Notes under the pieces: model-generated
What the model was told of the DNA's origin: nothing
What the model saw: the letters and a program-made list of their open reading frames with translations, nothing else
Databases searched by the model: none
Made by a program: the position numbers and the translations under genes
Assembly (NCBI GenBank): GCA_026393015.1
Contig: JAPLBA010000023.1
Span: 1-42,898, forward strand
Reading direction: 5' to 3'
Length of the DNA: 42,898 nt
Source of the DNA: Actinomycetota bacterium
Lineage (GTDB): Bacteria; Actinomycetota; Actinomycetes; Nanopelagicales; Nanopelagicaceae
Part shown: piece by piece, positions 32,645 to 41,324 of the stretch
Position numbering within the stretch: position 1 is the first letter of the stretch
Layout: each line of letters begins with the position of its first letter

Positions 32645-35365
32645 CTAGACGGCTACCGGCTTCTTGGCTGGGGCCTTCTTAGCGGCTGCCTTCTTAGCGC
32701 CTGCCTTCTGAGGGGCCTTCTTGGCGGCTGCCTTCTTGGCTACAGCCTTCTTCGGGGCCTTGCTGGCGCCACGCTGAGGAGAGCGCTTCTTCACGCGTGG
32801 GCCCTCCTCCAACTCCTTGGCCCGCTTCTCCGCCAGTAGTTCCAGGGCGCGATCGAGGGTAAGGGTTTCGATGGGGTCGTTACGACGAAGAGTGGCATTT
32901 GTCTCGCCGTCGGTGACATAGGCACCGAAACGTCCATCCTTGACCACGACTGCGCGAGTCGAGGCAGGGTCTTGGCCGAGCTCCTTGAGAGGTGGCTTGG
33001 CAACGCCTCGTCCACGGAACTTGGGCAGCGCATAAATTGCCACCGCCTCATCAAGTGTCAGCGTGAAGAGCAGTGCCTCTGAATCTATGGTGCGCGAATC
33101 GGTGCCGCGACGAAGGTAAGGACCGAAGGGACCGTTTTGCGCGGTGATCTCTACTTGAGTTGTTGGATCGATACCCACTACGCGCGGAAGTGTGAAGAGC
33201 TTGAGTGCATCATCGATGCTGATGGTGTCGAGGCTCATATCTTTAAATAGTGAAGCAGTTTTTGCCTTCACTGCCTTAGCACCTTTAGTAGGCACATCAT
33301 CAGGAAGAATTTCGGTGACGTATGGACCATAGCGACCATCCTTAGCAAGAATCACGCGACCGGTGGTGGGATCGTTGCCAAGAATACGCTCGCCACTTGG
33401 GCGATTGAAAAGTTCTTGCGCCATCGCGAGTGTTAATTCATCAGGTGCCATATCGAGCGGAATATTTGTGGTGCGGCGGGTCTCTCCTTCACCGATTTCT
33501 AAGTAATTTCCAAAACGACCTACTCGAAGCGAGATACCTTCACCTACTTCGAAAGTATTTACCTCACGAGCATCGATCGCACCAAGATCTGCAGTCAGTG
33601 CATCAAGGCCGGGGACGCCATCGTGACCAAAGTAGAACCCGGTAAGCCAACGAACGCGATCTTCGGTTCCTTCGGCAATACGGTCGAGATCTTCTTCCAT
33701 CGATGCGGTGAAATCGTAATCCACCAACTTAGCGAAGTGTTGTTCGAGCAATCCCACCACTGCAAAGGCGAGAAAGGTGGGGACCAGAGAACGCCCGCGC
33801 TTTGATACATATCCGCGGTCTTGAATGGTTTGCAAAATCGTGGCAAAGGTTGATGGCCGGCCAATGCCAAGCTCTTCCATCCGGGCAACCAAAGTCGGTT
33901 CGGTGTAACGCGATGGCGGCTGTGTGGTGTGGCCCTCGGCGCCAAATTTTTCCACCGCAACAGTGTCGCCTTGAGCGAGCGGCGGCAAGCGACGCGCATC
34001 GTCATCATCACTGTCGTCTTTCGTCTCTTCGTAAGCGGCGAGGAAGCCAGGAAAAGTAACGACGGTGCCAGTGGCCCGGAAATCAACTTTACGACCATCG
34101 GATGCGTCAGCGTCCATGTCTACGCGCACTTGGAGCTTGCGAGCATCAGCCATCTGTGAGGCGACAGTGCGCTTCCAGATCAAGTCATAAAGCGAGAGCT
34201 CGTCACGTGAGAGTTCGTTAGCCACCTCACCTGGGGTTCGGAAAGCGTCTCCCGCTGGGCGAACTGCTTCGTGAGCTTCTTGTGCGTTCTTAGCTTTGCC
34301 GGTGTATTGGCGTGGACCTTCCGCTACATGGTCAGCGCCGTAGAGCGCAGCAGCTGATGCACGTGCGGCATTGATCGCTGTGGTGGAAAGTGTGGGTGAA
34401 TCGGTACGCATGTAAGTGATGTAACCGTTTTCATAAAGTCGTTGAGCAACGCGCATCGTGATCTGAGCGCCCCAACCAAGTCGACGTCCGGCATCTTGTT
34501 GCAAAGTAGAAGTGGTAAATGGTGCCTTGGGACGTTCAACACGCGCAGATTCTTCAACGCTACGTACTTTAAGGGAACTTCCTTCGAGAACTTGCACGAG
34601 CGTAGCCGCACTCTGCTCATCAAGAAGAAGTGTCTCACTCGCTGCTTTGGCAGAGAGCTTGCCGTCATCACCAAAATCTTTTCCACCAGTGAGTCGCTTG
34701 CCATCTACTGAAAGCATGCGCGCCGTGAAACCACCAGCGCATTGAGCATTGATATCCCACCAACCAGATGCGACGAATTTAATGCGTTCGCGTTCGCGCT
34801 CCACTACCAGGCGGGTGGCCACGGATTGCACGCGTCCTGCGGAGAGACGCGGCATAACTTTCTTCCAGAGCACAGGCGAAAGGCGAAATCCATAGAGACG
34901 GTCAAGGATGCGACGAGTTTCTTGTGCATCAACGAGTCGTTGATCTAGTTCACGAGTATTGGCAGCTGCCTCTTGAATTGCTTCCTTGGTAATTTCGTGG
35001 AAGACCATTCGGCGTACTGGAACTTTTGGTTGCAATACTTCAAGTAAGTGCCACGCAATGGCTTCGCCTTCGCGGTCCTCATCTGTTGCCAGCAGAAGTT
35101 CGGTGGCATCTTTAAGGAGCGCCTTGAGCTCGCTGACTTTCTTTTTCTTATCTCCATAAACAACATAGAGAGGTTCGAAACCGTTATCTACGTTGACGCC
35201 TTCTTTGGCCCACGCGATGCCTTTGTATGAGGCTGGAATATCAGCAGCGCGTTGCGGGAGATCGCGAATGTGACCCACGCTGGCTTCCACCACATATCCA
35301 TCGCCCAGGAATTGACCAATCTTCTTGGCTTTCGCAGGTGATTCAACGATGACCAGGCGGGTCAT
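32645..35365 (-). CDS. topA: DNA topoisomerase I with Lys/Ala tail
   Basis: The 906-residue enzyme relaxes negative supercoils. It has a TOPRIM domain (VIVESPAKAKKIGQF near the start; metal site ATDEDREGEA), the active-site Tyr 318 in YITYMRTDS, and several C-terminal repeat domains of the GRFGxYV type. There are no zinc fingers, as in other Actinobacteria. The last 45-50 residues are an imperfect AKKA repeat that binds DNA and supports processivity in mycobacteria. The ATG has a good AAGGAG ribosome site. Upstream, a 156-base gap separates it from the methyltransferase gene. Confidence 0.95.
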   Translation of the reverse strand: MTRLVIVESPAKAKKIGQFLGDGYVVEASVGHIRDLPQRAADIPASYKGIAWAKEGVNVDNGFEPLYVVYGDKKKKVSELKALLKDATELLLATDEDREGEAIAWHLLEVLQPKVPVRRMVFHEITKEAIQEAAANTRELDQRLVDAQETRRILDRLYGFRLSPVLWKKVMPRLSAGRVQSVATRLVVERERERIKFVASGWWDINAQCAGGFTARMLSVDGKRLTGGKDFGDDGKLSAKAASETLLLDEQSAATLVQVLEGSSLKVRSVEESARVERPKAPFTTSTLQQDAGRRLGWGAQITMRVAQRLYENGYITYMRTDSPTLSTTAINAARASAAALYGADHVAEGPRQYTGKAKNAQEAHEAVRPAGDAFRTPGEVANELSRDELSLYDLIWKRTVASQMADARKLQVRVDMDADASDGRKVDFRATGTVVTFPGFLAAYEETKDDSDDDDARRLPPLAQGDTVAVEKFGAEGHTTQPPSRYTEPTLVARMEELGIGRPSTFATILQTIQDRGYVSKRGRSLVPTFLAFAVVGLLEQHFAKLVDYDFTASMEEDLDRIAEGTEDRVRWLTGFYFGHDGVPGLDALTADLGAIDAREVNTFEVGEGISLRVGRFGNYLEIGEGETRRTTNIPLDMAPDELTLAMAQELFNRPSGERILGNDPTTGRVILAKDGRYGPYVTEILPDDVPTKGAKAVKAKTASLFKDMSLDTISIDDALKLFTLPRVVGIDPTTQVEITAQNGPFGPYLRRGTDSRTIDSEALLFTLTLDEAVAIYALPKFRGRGVAKPPLKELGQDPASTRAVVVKDGRFGAYVTDGETNATLRRNDPIETLTLDRALELLAEKRAKELEEGPRVKKRSPQRGASKAPKKAVAKKAAAKKAPQKAGAKKAAAKKAPAKKPVAV
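32651..32790 (-). repeat. Imperfect repeats encoding the TopA Lys/Ala tail
   Basis: Several copies of a 15-base unit close to GCCTTCTTGGCGGCT (plus-strand reading) encode AKKA-type units. This is coding low complexity, not a mobile or regulatory repeat. Confidence 0.6.
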
Positions 35366-35521
35366 TTAGGACTCCTTAAGGAAGGGGCGGAACATAGCGA
35401 AGAGCTCCTCAACGCAGGCCTTACGACCCCCGCTTCTGGACGCTCCTATATAGAGAGTGTGGCGGTAGGGGGCGGGTCCCTGTCAAACTGAAGTCCTATA
35501 AGTCCAGGTCAACGTAGTTTT

Positions 35522-36661
35522 CTAGGCTGGGAGCAAGAGTCCAAAACCAATGAGCTCGCGAATGAGGTCGATCCCGCCGTCGTATCCCGTACTTACCGCC
35601 TTCACAAAGTCACTCTCCGGGTAGATCAAGACCACCTCTGGATCAAGGGCTACTGCCCGGCGCAAGCCACTCGTTTGCACCAGAGTGTGCCCTGATACGA
35701 TGACATCGGGATGGGCCACCCAGGTACGCTCAAGGATCTCGTCGTCTTCCAGATCATGAGCCAGATTTGCACCAGCGAAGTACTCAAGGAGCGCGGGGGC
35801 AAGTGGATTTTCCAGCAGATCAAGTTGCTGCGGGATCTCTTCGAGGTAGCGATGCGGGAAGAATGAGTCACGTTTGTGTAGCGCGATCCACCCAAAGCCC
35901 ACGCCGTCGTAGGGCACCAAGTATTCCAACCAACGTTTCTTGATTTCTGCGCGATCAGTCACACCACCATCGTCGAGCCACAGTTCTACATACTCTTCGG
36001 CGGAGAGACGTTCGCGTTGTACTACCCACGCATCACACCCCGTAGGAGCTATCCAATCGATGAGTCGATCGCGCCAATCATCTTTGATTAACCAATTAGC
36101 GAGACAGATAAACCAACCATCGTCATTCATGAAATCCGCGGCGTTACTCACGATTTCTCGACTTACTGAATCACCCTCCATCCCCGCATCGCGATATTCA
36201 AAAAGCGCAGAAGGGGCAATCACAAATGGCGGATTGCATACAATGAGATCGAATGTTTCGCCGATAACGGGCCCGTAGAGCGAGCCCTGACGTAAATCGA
36301 TGCAAATTCCGGAAATTTGTGCACTTCTGTGCGCCAATTCTAAGGCGCGGGAGTTTGTGTCTGTGCCAACAATTTCGTCTACATGCTCAGAGAGAAAGAG
36401 TGACTGAATTCCAGAGCCGGTGCCTAGATCCAATGCGCGTTTGAAGTGCGTTCGCGGTGTGAGAGAGGCGAGCGTCAACGAAGCGTTGCTCATGCCAAGT
36501 ACATAATCATTCCCACGCTCTTGAGGCGTTCCTTCATCTGAGAGGAGAAACTTTCCAGGGAGGGGCTCTTCGACTTTGAGTCCATCCATCGCGTAGCGCG
36601 AGGTAAATCCAGGTAGAAAAAGAGAGAGCGGGGAGTCGTTAACCGACTCTCCGCTCTCCAT
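35522..36661 (-). CDS. Class I SAM-dependent methyltransferase, DUF7059-like
   Basis: The 379-residue frame has the SAM site DLGTGSG (78-84) and the NPPF motif (143-146) that marks methylases acting on amino groups of RNA bases or glutamine. The region before it (VLGMSNASLTLASLTPR) matches actinobacterial methyltransferases carrying an N-terminal DUF7059 domain, here much shortened. The position between topA and hppA is conserved. The start is uncertain: ATG 36661 lies inside the hppA terminator hairpin and has no good ribosome site, while ATG 36589 lies after it and also lacks one. The substrate is unknown. Confidence 0.75.
   Translation of the reverse strand: MESGESVNDSPLSLFLPGFTSRYAMDGLKVEEPLPGKFLLSDEGTPQERGNDYVLGMSNASLTLASLTPRTHFKRALDLGTGSGIQSLFLSEHVDEIVGTDTNSRALELAHRSAQISGICIDLRQGSLYGPVIGETFDLIVCNPPFVIAPSALFEYRDAGMEGDSVSREIVSNAADFMNDDGWFICLANWLIKDDWRDRLIDWIAPTGCDAWVVQRERLSAEEYVELWLDDGGVTDRAEIKKRWLEYLVPYDGVGFGWIALHKRDSFFPHRYLEEIPQQLDLLENPLAPALLEYFAGANLAHDLEDDEILERTWVAHPDVIVSGHTLVQTSGLRRAVALDPEVVLIYPESDFVKAVSTGYDGGIDLIRELIGFGLLLPA
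36614..36658 (-). terminator. Rho-independent terminator of hppA
   Basis: A 15-base stem with one G-T pair (36644-36658 with 36624-36638) and a five-base loop is followed on the minus strand by TCTCTTTTTCT. It begins about 16 bases after the hppA stop. It overlaps the first codons of the methyltransferase frame. Confidence 0.85.
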
Positions 36662-36674
36662 ATACGTTCTTGAA

Positions 36675-38963
36675 CTAGCCGATCTGCGTGGATTTGCGCT
36701 TGGTGTTGACCAGCGCGGCCACGATGACTGCAAGTGCAACGAGTGCAATAGTGATACGAAGACCACTATTTGCACTATCACCGATGCTGAAGGAGACGAT
36801 TGCTGGCGTCACTAGGAGTGCCACCAAGTTCATCACCTTGATCAACGGGTTGATGGCAGGACCAGCGGTGTCCTTGAAAGGATCGCCGACCGTGTCACCA
36901 ATGATCGTTGCAGCATGTGCATCAGAACCCTTACCACCATGGTGACCGTCTTCCACCATCTTCTTAGCGTTGTCCCACGCGCCACCGGAATTAGCGAGGA
37001 AGACTGCCATCAAAGTACCGGTGCCAATGGCACCAGCAAGGTATGCACCGAGGGCGCCTACGCCGAGGCCGAAGCCAACTGCGATGGGAGCCAAAACGGC
37101 GAGGAGACCTGGCGTTGCGAGCTCACGAAGTGAATCCTTCGTGCAGATATCGACAACGCGGCCGTACTCTGGAAGCTCGGTACCCAACATGATGCCTGGG
37201 TGTTCTTTGAACTGATTGCGTACCTCTCGCACGACCGCACCGGCAGCGCGGGAGACCGCGTTGACAGCAAGACCGGAGAAGAGGAATACCACTGCGGCGC
37301 CGATGATGAGACCCACAAGGTTTCGTGGATCTGCAACGTCGAGGACGCCGCTGAATTGCAATTGATCTGCAATCGACTTGATGTCGATTCCGGAGTCAAT
37401 AACAGCGTTCTTGATTGCAGCGGTGAAGGATCCGAAGAGCGCGGTGGCTGCAAGTACTGCAGTTGCAATCGCGATGCCCTTGGTGATTGCCTTCGTAGTG
37501 TTACCGACTGCATCGAGTGAAGTAAGAACCTTGGCGCCTTCTCCATGAACGTCGCCAGACATTTCTGCAATGCCTTGTGCGTTATCGGAGATTGGACCGA
37601 AGGTATCCATGGCGACGATGACGCCGACCGTGGTGAGCAAACCGCAACCTGCGAGCGCAACTGCAAAGAGCGAAACGATGATACTTCCGCTACCTAGCAA
37701 GAATGCGCCGAAGACGGCGGATGCGATGAGAAGTGCTGAGTAAACAGCAGACTCGAAACCGACTGAGATACCAGCGAGAATTACGGTGGCGGCACCAGTC
37801 TGTGATGAAGCAGCTACATCGTTAACTGGACGGCGCCCAGTTTCGGTGAAGTAACCCGTGAGTACTTGGATTGCAGCAGCAAGTGCGATACCAATGAGCA
37901 CCGCGATGATGGCAACCATCCGAGGATTAGTCGCTGATTCAACGTGTGCACTTGGTGCAAAGCCTGCGAAGCTATCTGGCAAGTAAGCAATGGTGGCAAC
38001 GGCAACGAGTACCGCGCTGATGATTGCTGAGATAAAGAATGAGCGGTTGATTGCTTGCATTCCACTCTTGTCAGTTGAGCGGAGGCGCGTGATGAAGATA
38101 CCGATAACTGCAGTAACAACACCGATTGCTGGAACGATGAGTGGGAATACCAAGCCCATCGTGCCAAACGCGGCCTTACCAAGGATGACGGCAGCAACAA
38201 GAGTGACTGCGTATGACTCGAAGAGATCTGCAGCCATACCGGCACAGTCACCGACGTTGTCACCGACGTTGTCGGCAATCGTTGCGGCGTTACGAGGATC
38301 GTCTTCTGGAATTCCTTGTTCTACTTTACCGACGAGGTCAGCACCGACGTCAGCAGCCTTGGTGAAGATACCGCCACCCACGCGCATGAACATCGCGAGC
38401 ATCGCAGCGCCGAAACCAAAACCTTCGAGAACGGCTGGAGCATCGCCCTTGTAAATGAGCACGATCGTTGATGCGCCAAGAAGTCCGAGGCCGACAGTGA
38501 GCATGCCCACCACGCCACCGGTACGGAAAGCGATCTTCATGGCTGGTTGTGCACCGTGATCCTTAGCAGCGGCAGCTACACGTACGTTTGCACGTACTGC
38601 AAGCCACATGCCTTGGTAACCCACGAATGCGGAGAAGAGCGCTCCCAAAATAAAGAAGACGGAGCGGCCAATGCGGATATCCGCATGTCCTGGAAGTGCG
38701 AAGAGGAGGAAGAAGACAAGGACAACGAAGACTGAGAGCGTCTTGAATTGTCGGGTGAGGTAAGCAGCTGCGCCTTCTTGAATTGCAAGGGCGATCTTCT
38801 TCATGCTTTCGGTGCCTTCATCTGCAGCGAGCACCTGTAAGCGCAAGCCGTAGGCAACAACAAGGGCTGCGAGCGAAACCGCCATAACGATTACGACGAA
38901 GACCAGGTTCATGCCCGTGAGTTGAATAGCGGCCCCCTCGGCAATGAGGTGGGTCTTGGACAT
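36675..38963 (-). CDS. hppA: Membrane-bound proton-translocating pyrophosphatase, K+-independent type
   Basis: The 762-residue polytopic protein (about 16 helices) couples pyrophosphate hydrolysis to proton export. The acidic substrate motifs are present: DDPRNAATIADNVGDNVGDC, and near the end GGAWDNAKK and GDTVGDPFKDTAGPA. The K+ switch reads GNTTKA with Lys 491, the form that marks K+-independent enzymes (K+-dependent ones have Ala). The usual DDPRNPATIADN has Ala for Pro here. The ATG has GGAGG upstream. A 122-base leader with several small hairpins precedes it, and a strong terminator follows. Confidence 0.95.
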   Translation of the reverse strand: MSKTHLIAEGAAIQLTGMNLVFVVIVMAVSLAALVVAYGLRLQVLAADEGTESMKKIALAIQEGAAAYLTRQFKTLSVFVVLVFFLLFALPGHADIRIGRSVFFILGALFSAFVGYQGMWLAVRANVRVAAAAKDHGAQPAMKIAFRTGGVVGMLTVGLGLLGASTIVLIYKGDAPAVLEGFGFGAAMLAMFMRVGGGIFTKAADVGADLVGKVEQGIPEDDPRNAATIADNVGDNVGDCAGMAADLFESYAVTLVAAVILGKAAFGTMGLVFPLIVPAIGVVTAVIGIFITRLRSTDKSGMQAINRSFFISAIISAVLVAVATIAYLPDSFAGFAPSAHVESATNPRMVAIIAVLIGIALAAAIQVLTGYFTETGRRPVNDVAASSQTGAATVILAGISVGFESAVYSALLIASAVFGAFLLGSGSIIVSLFAVALAGCGLLTTVGVIVAMDTFGPISDNAQGIAEMSGDVHGEGAKVLTSLDAVGNTTKAITKGIAIATAVLAATALFGSFTAAIKNAVIDSGIDIKSIADQLQFSGVLDVADPRNLVGLIIGAAVVFLFSGLAVNAVSRAAGAVVREVRNQFKEHPGIMLGTELPEYGRVVDICTKDSLRELATPGLLAVLAPIAVGFGLGVGALGAYLAGAIGTGTLMAVFLANSGGAWDNAKKMVEDGHHGGKGSDAHAATIIGDTVGDPFKDTAGPAINPLIKVMNLVALLVTPAIVSFSIGDSANSGLRITIALVALAVIVAALVNTKRKSTQIG

Positions 38964-38991
38964 ACGTCCTCCATAGGGTCGGGATAGGCGC

Positions 38992-39057
38992 GGTCAGTGA
39001 CCAGCGCGGGAACTCCCGAATTCTACGGGTCTGGAGACCCTGCGCCGAACAGCGCAG
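38992..39057 (-). other. Structured leader upstream of hppA: four consecutive inverted repeats
   Basis: Four short inverted repeats follow one another: GGTCA/TGACC (38992-39002), GGGA/TCCC (39008-39017), GGGTCT/AGACCC (39027-39040) and CTGCGC/GCGCAG (39040-39057). They lie between the 112-residue gene and the hppA start. They could fold as a chain of hairpins in the hppA leader. No known riboswitch is recognised. Confidence 0.4.
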
Positions 39058-39085
39058 AGCCCCCAGCCAGATCGCTTTCACCACA

Positions 39086-39424
39086 TTAGCGGTGGGAATC
39101 TCTGGATTCTGTCCAATTTGTCCTGATAGCCACAGCTTTGAGTCTGAAATTGGCGCCGGTGAGATGCGGCCAAGGAGTGGGAGCGATCAGATGGATCTCA
39201 TCAATATTGCCGTCACCGCACCTCACTAATCGGGCCGAAGGCAAGTTGGTGCGCATATCGGCGGCCACGGTCTCGAAAGCTTGATGGTGGGTCATCGCAT
39301 CGCTGGCTTCTTGCATGGCAGTACTTGCCTGCGAATAACTCACCGCCCATGAAGCTGCCACTCCCCCACCAGCCAAGAAGAGCACCGCGAGTGAAATTAC
39401 GGTAGCGGTGCGCACGGCTTTCAA
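39086..39424 (-). CDS. Small exported protein, TadE/Rv3654c-like (tentative)
   Basis: The 112-residue protein has an N-terminal helix (about 7-27) and a soluble outer domain with a single-Cys strand (SARLVRCGDGNIDEIHLIAP). This layout resembles the small TadE-like proteins beside actinobacterial Flp-pilus genes (Rv3654c type). Its place between an HAD phosphatase and hppA supports that reading, though identity is weak. The start is TTG 39424, overlapping the previous stop (TTGA); GTG 39415 is an alternative. No pilus motor genes are present. Confidence 0.5.
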   Translation of the reverse strand: MKAVRTATVISLAVLFLAGGGVAASWAVSYSQASTAMQEASDAMTHHQAFETVAADMRTNLPSARLVRCGDGNIDEIHLIAPTPWPHLTGANFRLKAVAIRTNWTESRDSHR

Positions 39425-39621
39425 CGAAGGATCCAGTGATAGAGCTTGGTGATGGCGAAGTCGAGATACGAGAGTGCGGTGGGGGAAGTAAAGATCTTAT
39501 AAATCACGCTGCCCACCGTGCAGACGGCCGGTGAGGCTAACGCTAAGAAGCCGATGAATGGCAAGAAGCCACCCTCACCTTTCGCGCGCGCCAGCACTTG
39601 CCGTGGAATAAGAGATTTCAT
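39421..39621 (-). CDS. Small membrane protein, DUF4244-like (tentative)
   Basis: The 66-residue protein starts at ATG 39621 behind a strong AGAGGAG site; the longer upstream frame lacks one. It has a basic N-terminus, a Gly-rich turn (GEGG), a hydrophobic helix (about 19-41) and VIYKIFTSP followed by a second helix. The YKxxTS stretch resembles DUF4244 pilin-like proteins of Tad loci. The glutamate expected five residues after the cleavage glycine of such pilins is absent, so processing is doubtful. It overlaps the 112-residue gene. Confidence 0.55.
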   Translation of the reverse strand: MKSLIPRQVLARAKGEGGFLPFIGFLALASPAVCTVGSVIYKIFTSPTALSYLDFAITKLYHWILR

Positions 39622-39779
39622 CTCTCCTCTTTTCTGAATTGATTGACCCCACCCGTCGTGGAGTGGAGGAGATAATCCCGTTGCAAGTGGGAAAGTGAAC
39701 GGCCCGTGAAATGACTGTGGACAAGGTCGCGACACGTGTAAAAGCTTCCGTTCCGCTCAACTCACCGGCGTTCTCCGTC

Positions 39780-39785
39780 TACGAT
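39780..39785 (+). promoter_or_regulatory. -10 element of leaderless HAD-phosphatase promoter
   Basis: TACGAT ends six bases before ATG 39792. This supports 39792 as the start over the in-frame ATG at 39711. No -35 box is clear. Confidence 0.45.
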
Positions 39786-39791
39786 CACTAC

Positions 39792-40616
39792 ATGTCACCC
39801 ACTGAAAGCGAAACCACTTCTCGTCAGGGCGCCTTCTTTGACCTCGATAAGACCATCATTGCAAGATCTTCAGTGCTGGCTTTTGCTACGCCTTTCGCAC
39901 GTGCTGGGCTTATGTCAAAGAAAACTTTGCTGAAAAGCGTTTATTCACAATTACTCTTCTCGACATCGAGCGCCGACCACGATAAGACCGAGAAATTACG
40001 TGCACAGCTCTCAGAGATGGTGGCGGGCTGGCCGATAGACGAAGTGAAAGAGATCGTCAACGAAACACTTCATAAATTAATCGAGCCAATCATCTTTGAA
40101 GAAGCTCTCGATCTTATTGAAGATCATCAGGACGCAGGGCATGAAGTGGTTATCGTTTCTTCTTCCGGCGAAGAAGTAGTGCGACCTATCGCTGCGCTAC
40201 TCGGAGTCAAGTCAGTGATCGCTACGCGTATGCATTCAGAAGATGGAAAATACACTGGCGAGATTGAATACTACGCATTCGGCCAAGCTAAGGCAGATGC
40301 CATCATACAATTTGCGTCAGAGAACAATATCGACTTAGCAAAATCATTTGCATATTCTGACTCAATGACAGACGTTCCGATGCTTTCGTGCGTTGGAAAA
40401 GCGCATGCCGTTAACCCCGATAAGGAATTACGCCGACTGGCTATCGAAAAAGGCTGGAAAGTTCTTACCTTTAAGGAACCGATCTCACTTCAAGATCGTC
40501 TCGAATCCGTGCCAAAGAAATCACTAGTTATCGCTGGGGCCGGAGTAGCAATTATGGGAATACTTGCAGTAGCACAAGGGGTGCGTAAGAAAAAGGTTCG
40601 TACCCCTACTTCGTAG
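39792..40616 (+). CDS. HAD-IB family phosphatase (SerB-like) with C-terminal helix
   Basis: The 274-residue protein has the HAD nucleophile motif FFDLDKT (Asp 17 and Asp 19), motif II VSSSGEE, and the acidic motif AYSDSMTDVPML that holds magnesium. A hydrophobic helix near the end (VIAGAGVAIMGILAVAQG) and a basic tail suggest membrane attachment. The substrate may be phosphoserine or a lysophospholipid; the sequence does not decide. In Mycobacterium a homologue (Rv3661, from memory) sits beside the Tad pilus genes. Start 39792 is preferred on the -10 spacing. Confidence 0.86.
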   Translation: MSPTESETTSRQGAFFDLDKTIIARSSVLAFATPFARAGLMSKKTLLKSVYSQLLFSTSSADHDKTEKLRAQLSEMVAGWPIDEVKEIVNETLHKLIEPIIFEEALDLIEDHQDAGHEVVIVSSSGEEVVRPIAALLGVKSVIATRMHSEDGKYTGEIEYYAFGQAKADAIIQFASENNIDLAKSFAYSDSMTDVPMLSCVGKAHAVNPDKELRRLAIEKGWKVLTFKEPISLQDRLESVPKKSLVIAGAGVAIMGILAVAQGVRKKKVRTPTS

Positions 40617-40631
40617 TGACCTCTACTGCGT

Positions 40632-41318
40632 TTACTTTGTCGGGTTATCCTGAATGGCATCTGCGATTTCAAAGGCAGATTGCGCACCCACTTCGATAGC
40701 TTTCGAAATATAAGTCAGCCAACTCACCAATGCCTCTTCTGTACCTTCCTCGTAACGCTTGAGCGCTAATCGATATGAAGGACTCCCTAGCAGTGCGATA
40801 CCTCGTTCCAGCGATGCGATGCCATCTGGATCTGCGCCACGTTCTATTAAAACCGCTCGGGCACCCACGAGAGCGACCTCAGTATTTCGACTAGCAAAGA
40901 GCGGCATGCTCTCCACCTCAGCGATCAAGAGTGCAGCCACCACAACACTGGACCCTTCGGCGACCAGAATTTCGTTCAATGCAATCAATCGATCTGGTGA
41001 CACTTCTGGCCGCGGGGTGCCACGCTCCATGGTGGAATCTTCACTGGTCGCAATCACGTGGAGCGCAGCTAGCGCACGTTGCGGCTCTCGAGCGATTCCT
41101 ACGCCGGCCGCCGCATCAATGAGCGAGAGCGCGGCAGCAGATGAGCAACCTGTGAAATCGACCAATGCTCGTGCACTTGCTGCCCAGGTCGCAGAGACAA
41201 ATTCACCTTTGTGTCGACGGTGCACCCGGTGTCCGCGCACGAGATCCAATGTCGCCAGTGCCTCTTTTAACACCGGCGTGATTCCGGGAAGAGATTCGAT
41301 GGCGAGAGTAATGGACAC
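40632..41318 (-). CDS. Fic-fold-like protein lacking the Fic motif
   Basis: The 228-residue helical protein resembles a conserved actinobacterial family found next to acsA, often labelled oxidoreductase without proof. Its helices can be aligned with a Fic domain: the stretch PLFASRNTEVALVGARAVLIERGADP falls where Fic proteins have HPFxxGNGRxxR. The catalytic His, Gly and Arg are replaced here, so it should not AMPylate. No signal peptide or membrane helix is seen. The GTG start follows TAGGCT by six bases. The function is unknown. Confidence 0.6.
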   Translation of the reverse strand: MSITLAIESLPGITPVLKEALATLDLVRGHRVHRRHKGEFVSATWAASARALVDFTGCSSAAALSLIDAAAGVGIAREPQRALAALHVIATSEDSTMERGTPRPEVSPDRLIALNEILVAEGSSVVVAALLIAEVESMPLFASRNTEVALVGARAVLIERGADPDGIASLERGIALLGSPSYRLALKRYEEGTEEALVSWLTYISKAIEVGAQSAFEIADAIQDNPTK

Positions 41319-41324
41319 CCGGTA

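Noticed and set aside
32651-32790. Tandem repeats near 32.7 kb as a possible CRISPR or mobile repeat
   Set aside because: They are in-frame codons for the Lys/Ala tail of TopA and lack spacer structure.
37058-37666. 202-residue minus-strand frame (and others at 37814-38278, 37990-38454)
   Set aside because: All lie within hppA in other frames, Ser/Gln-rich or Thr/Ile-rich, without known motifs.
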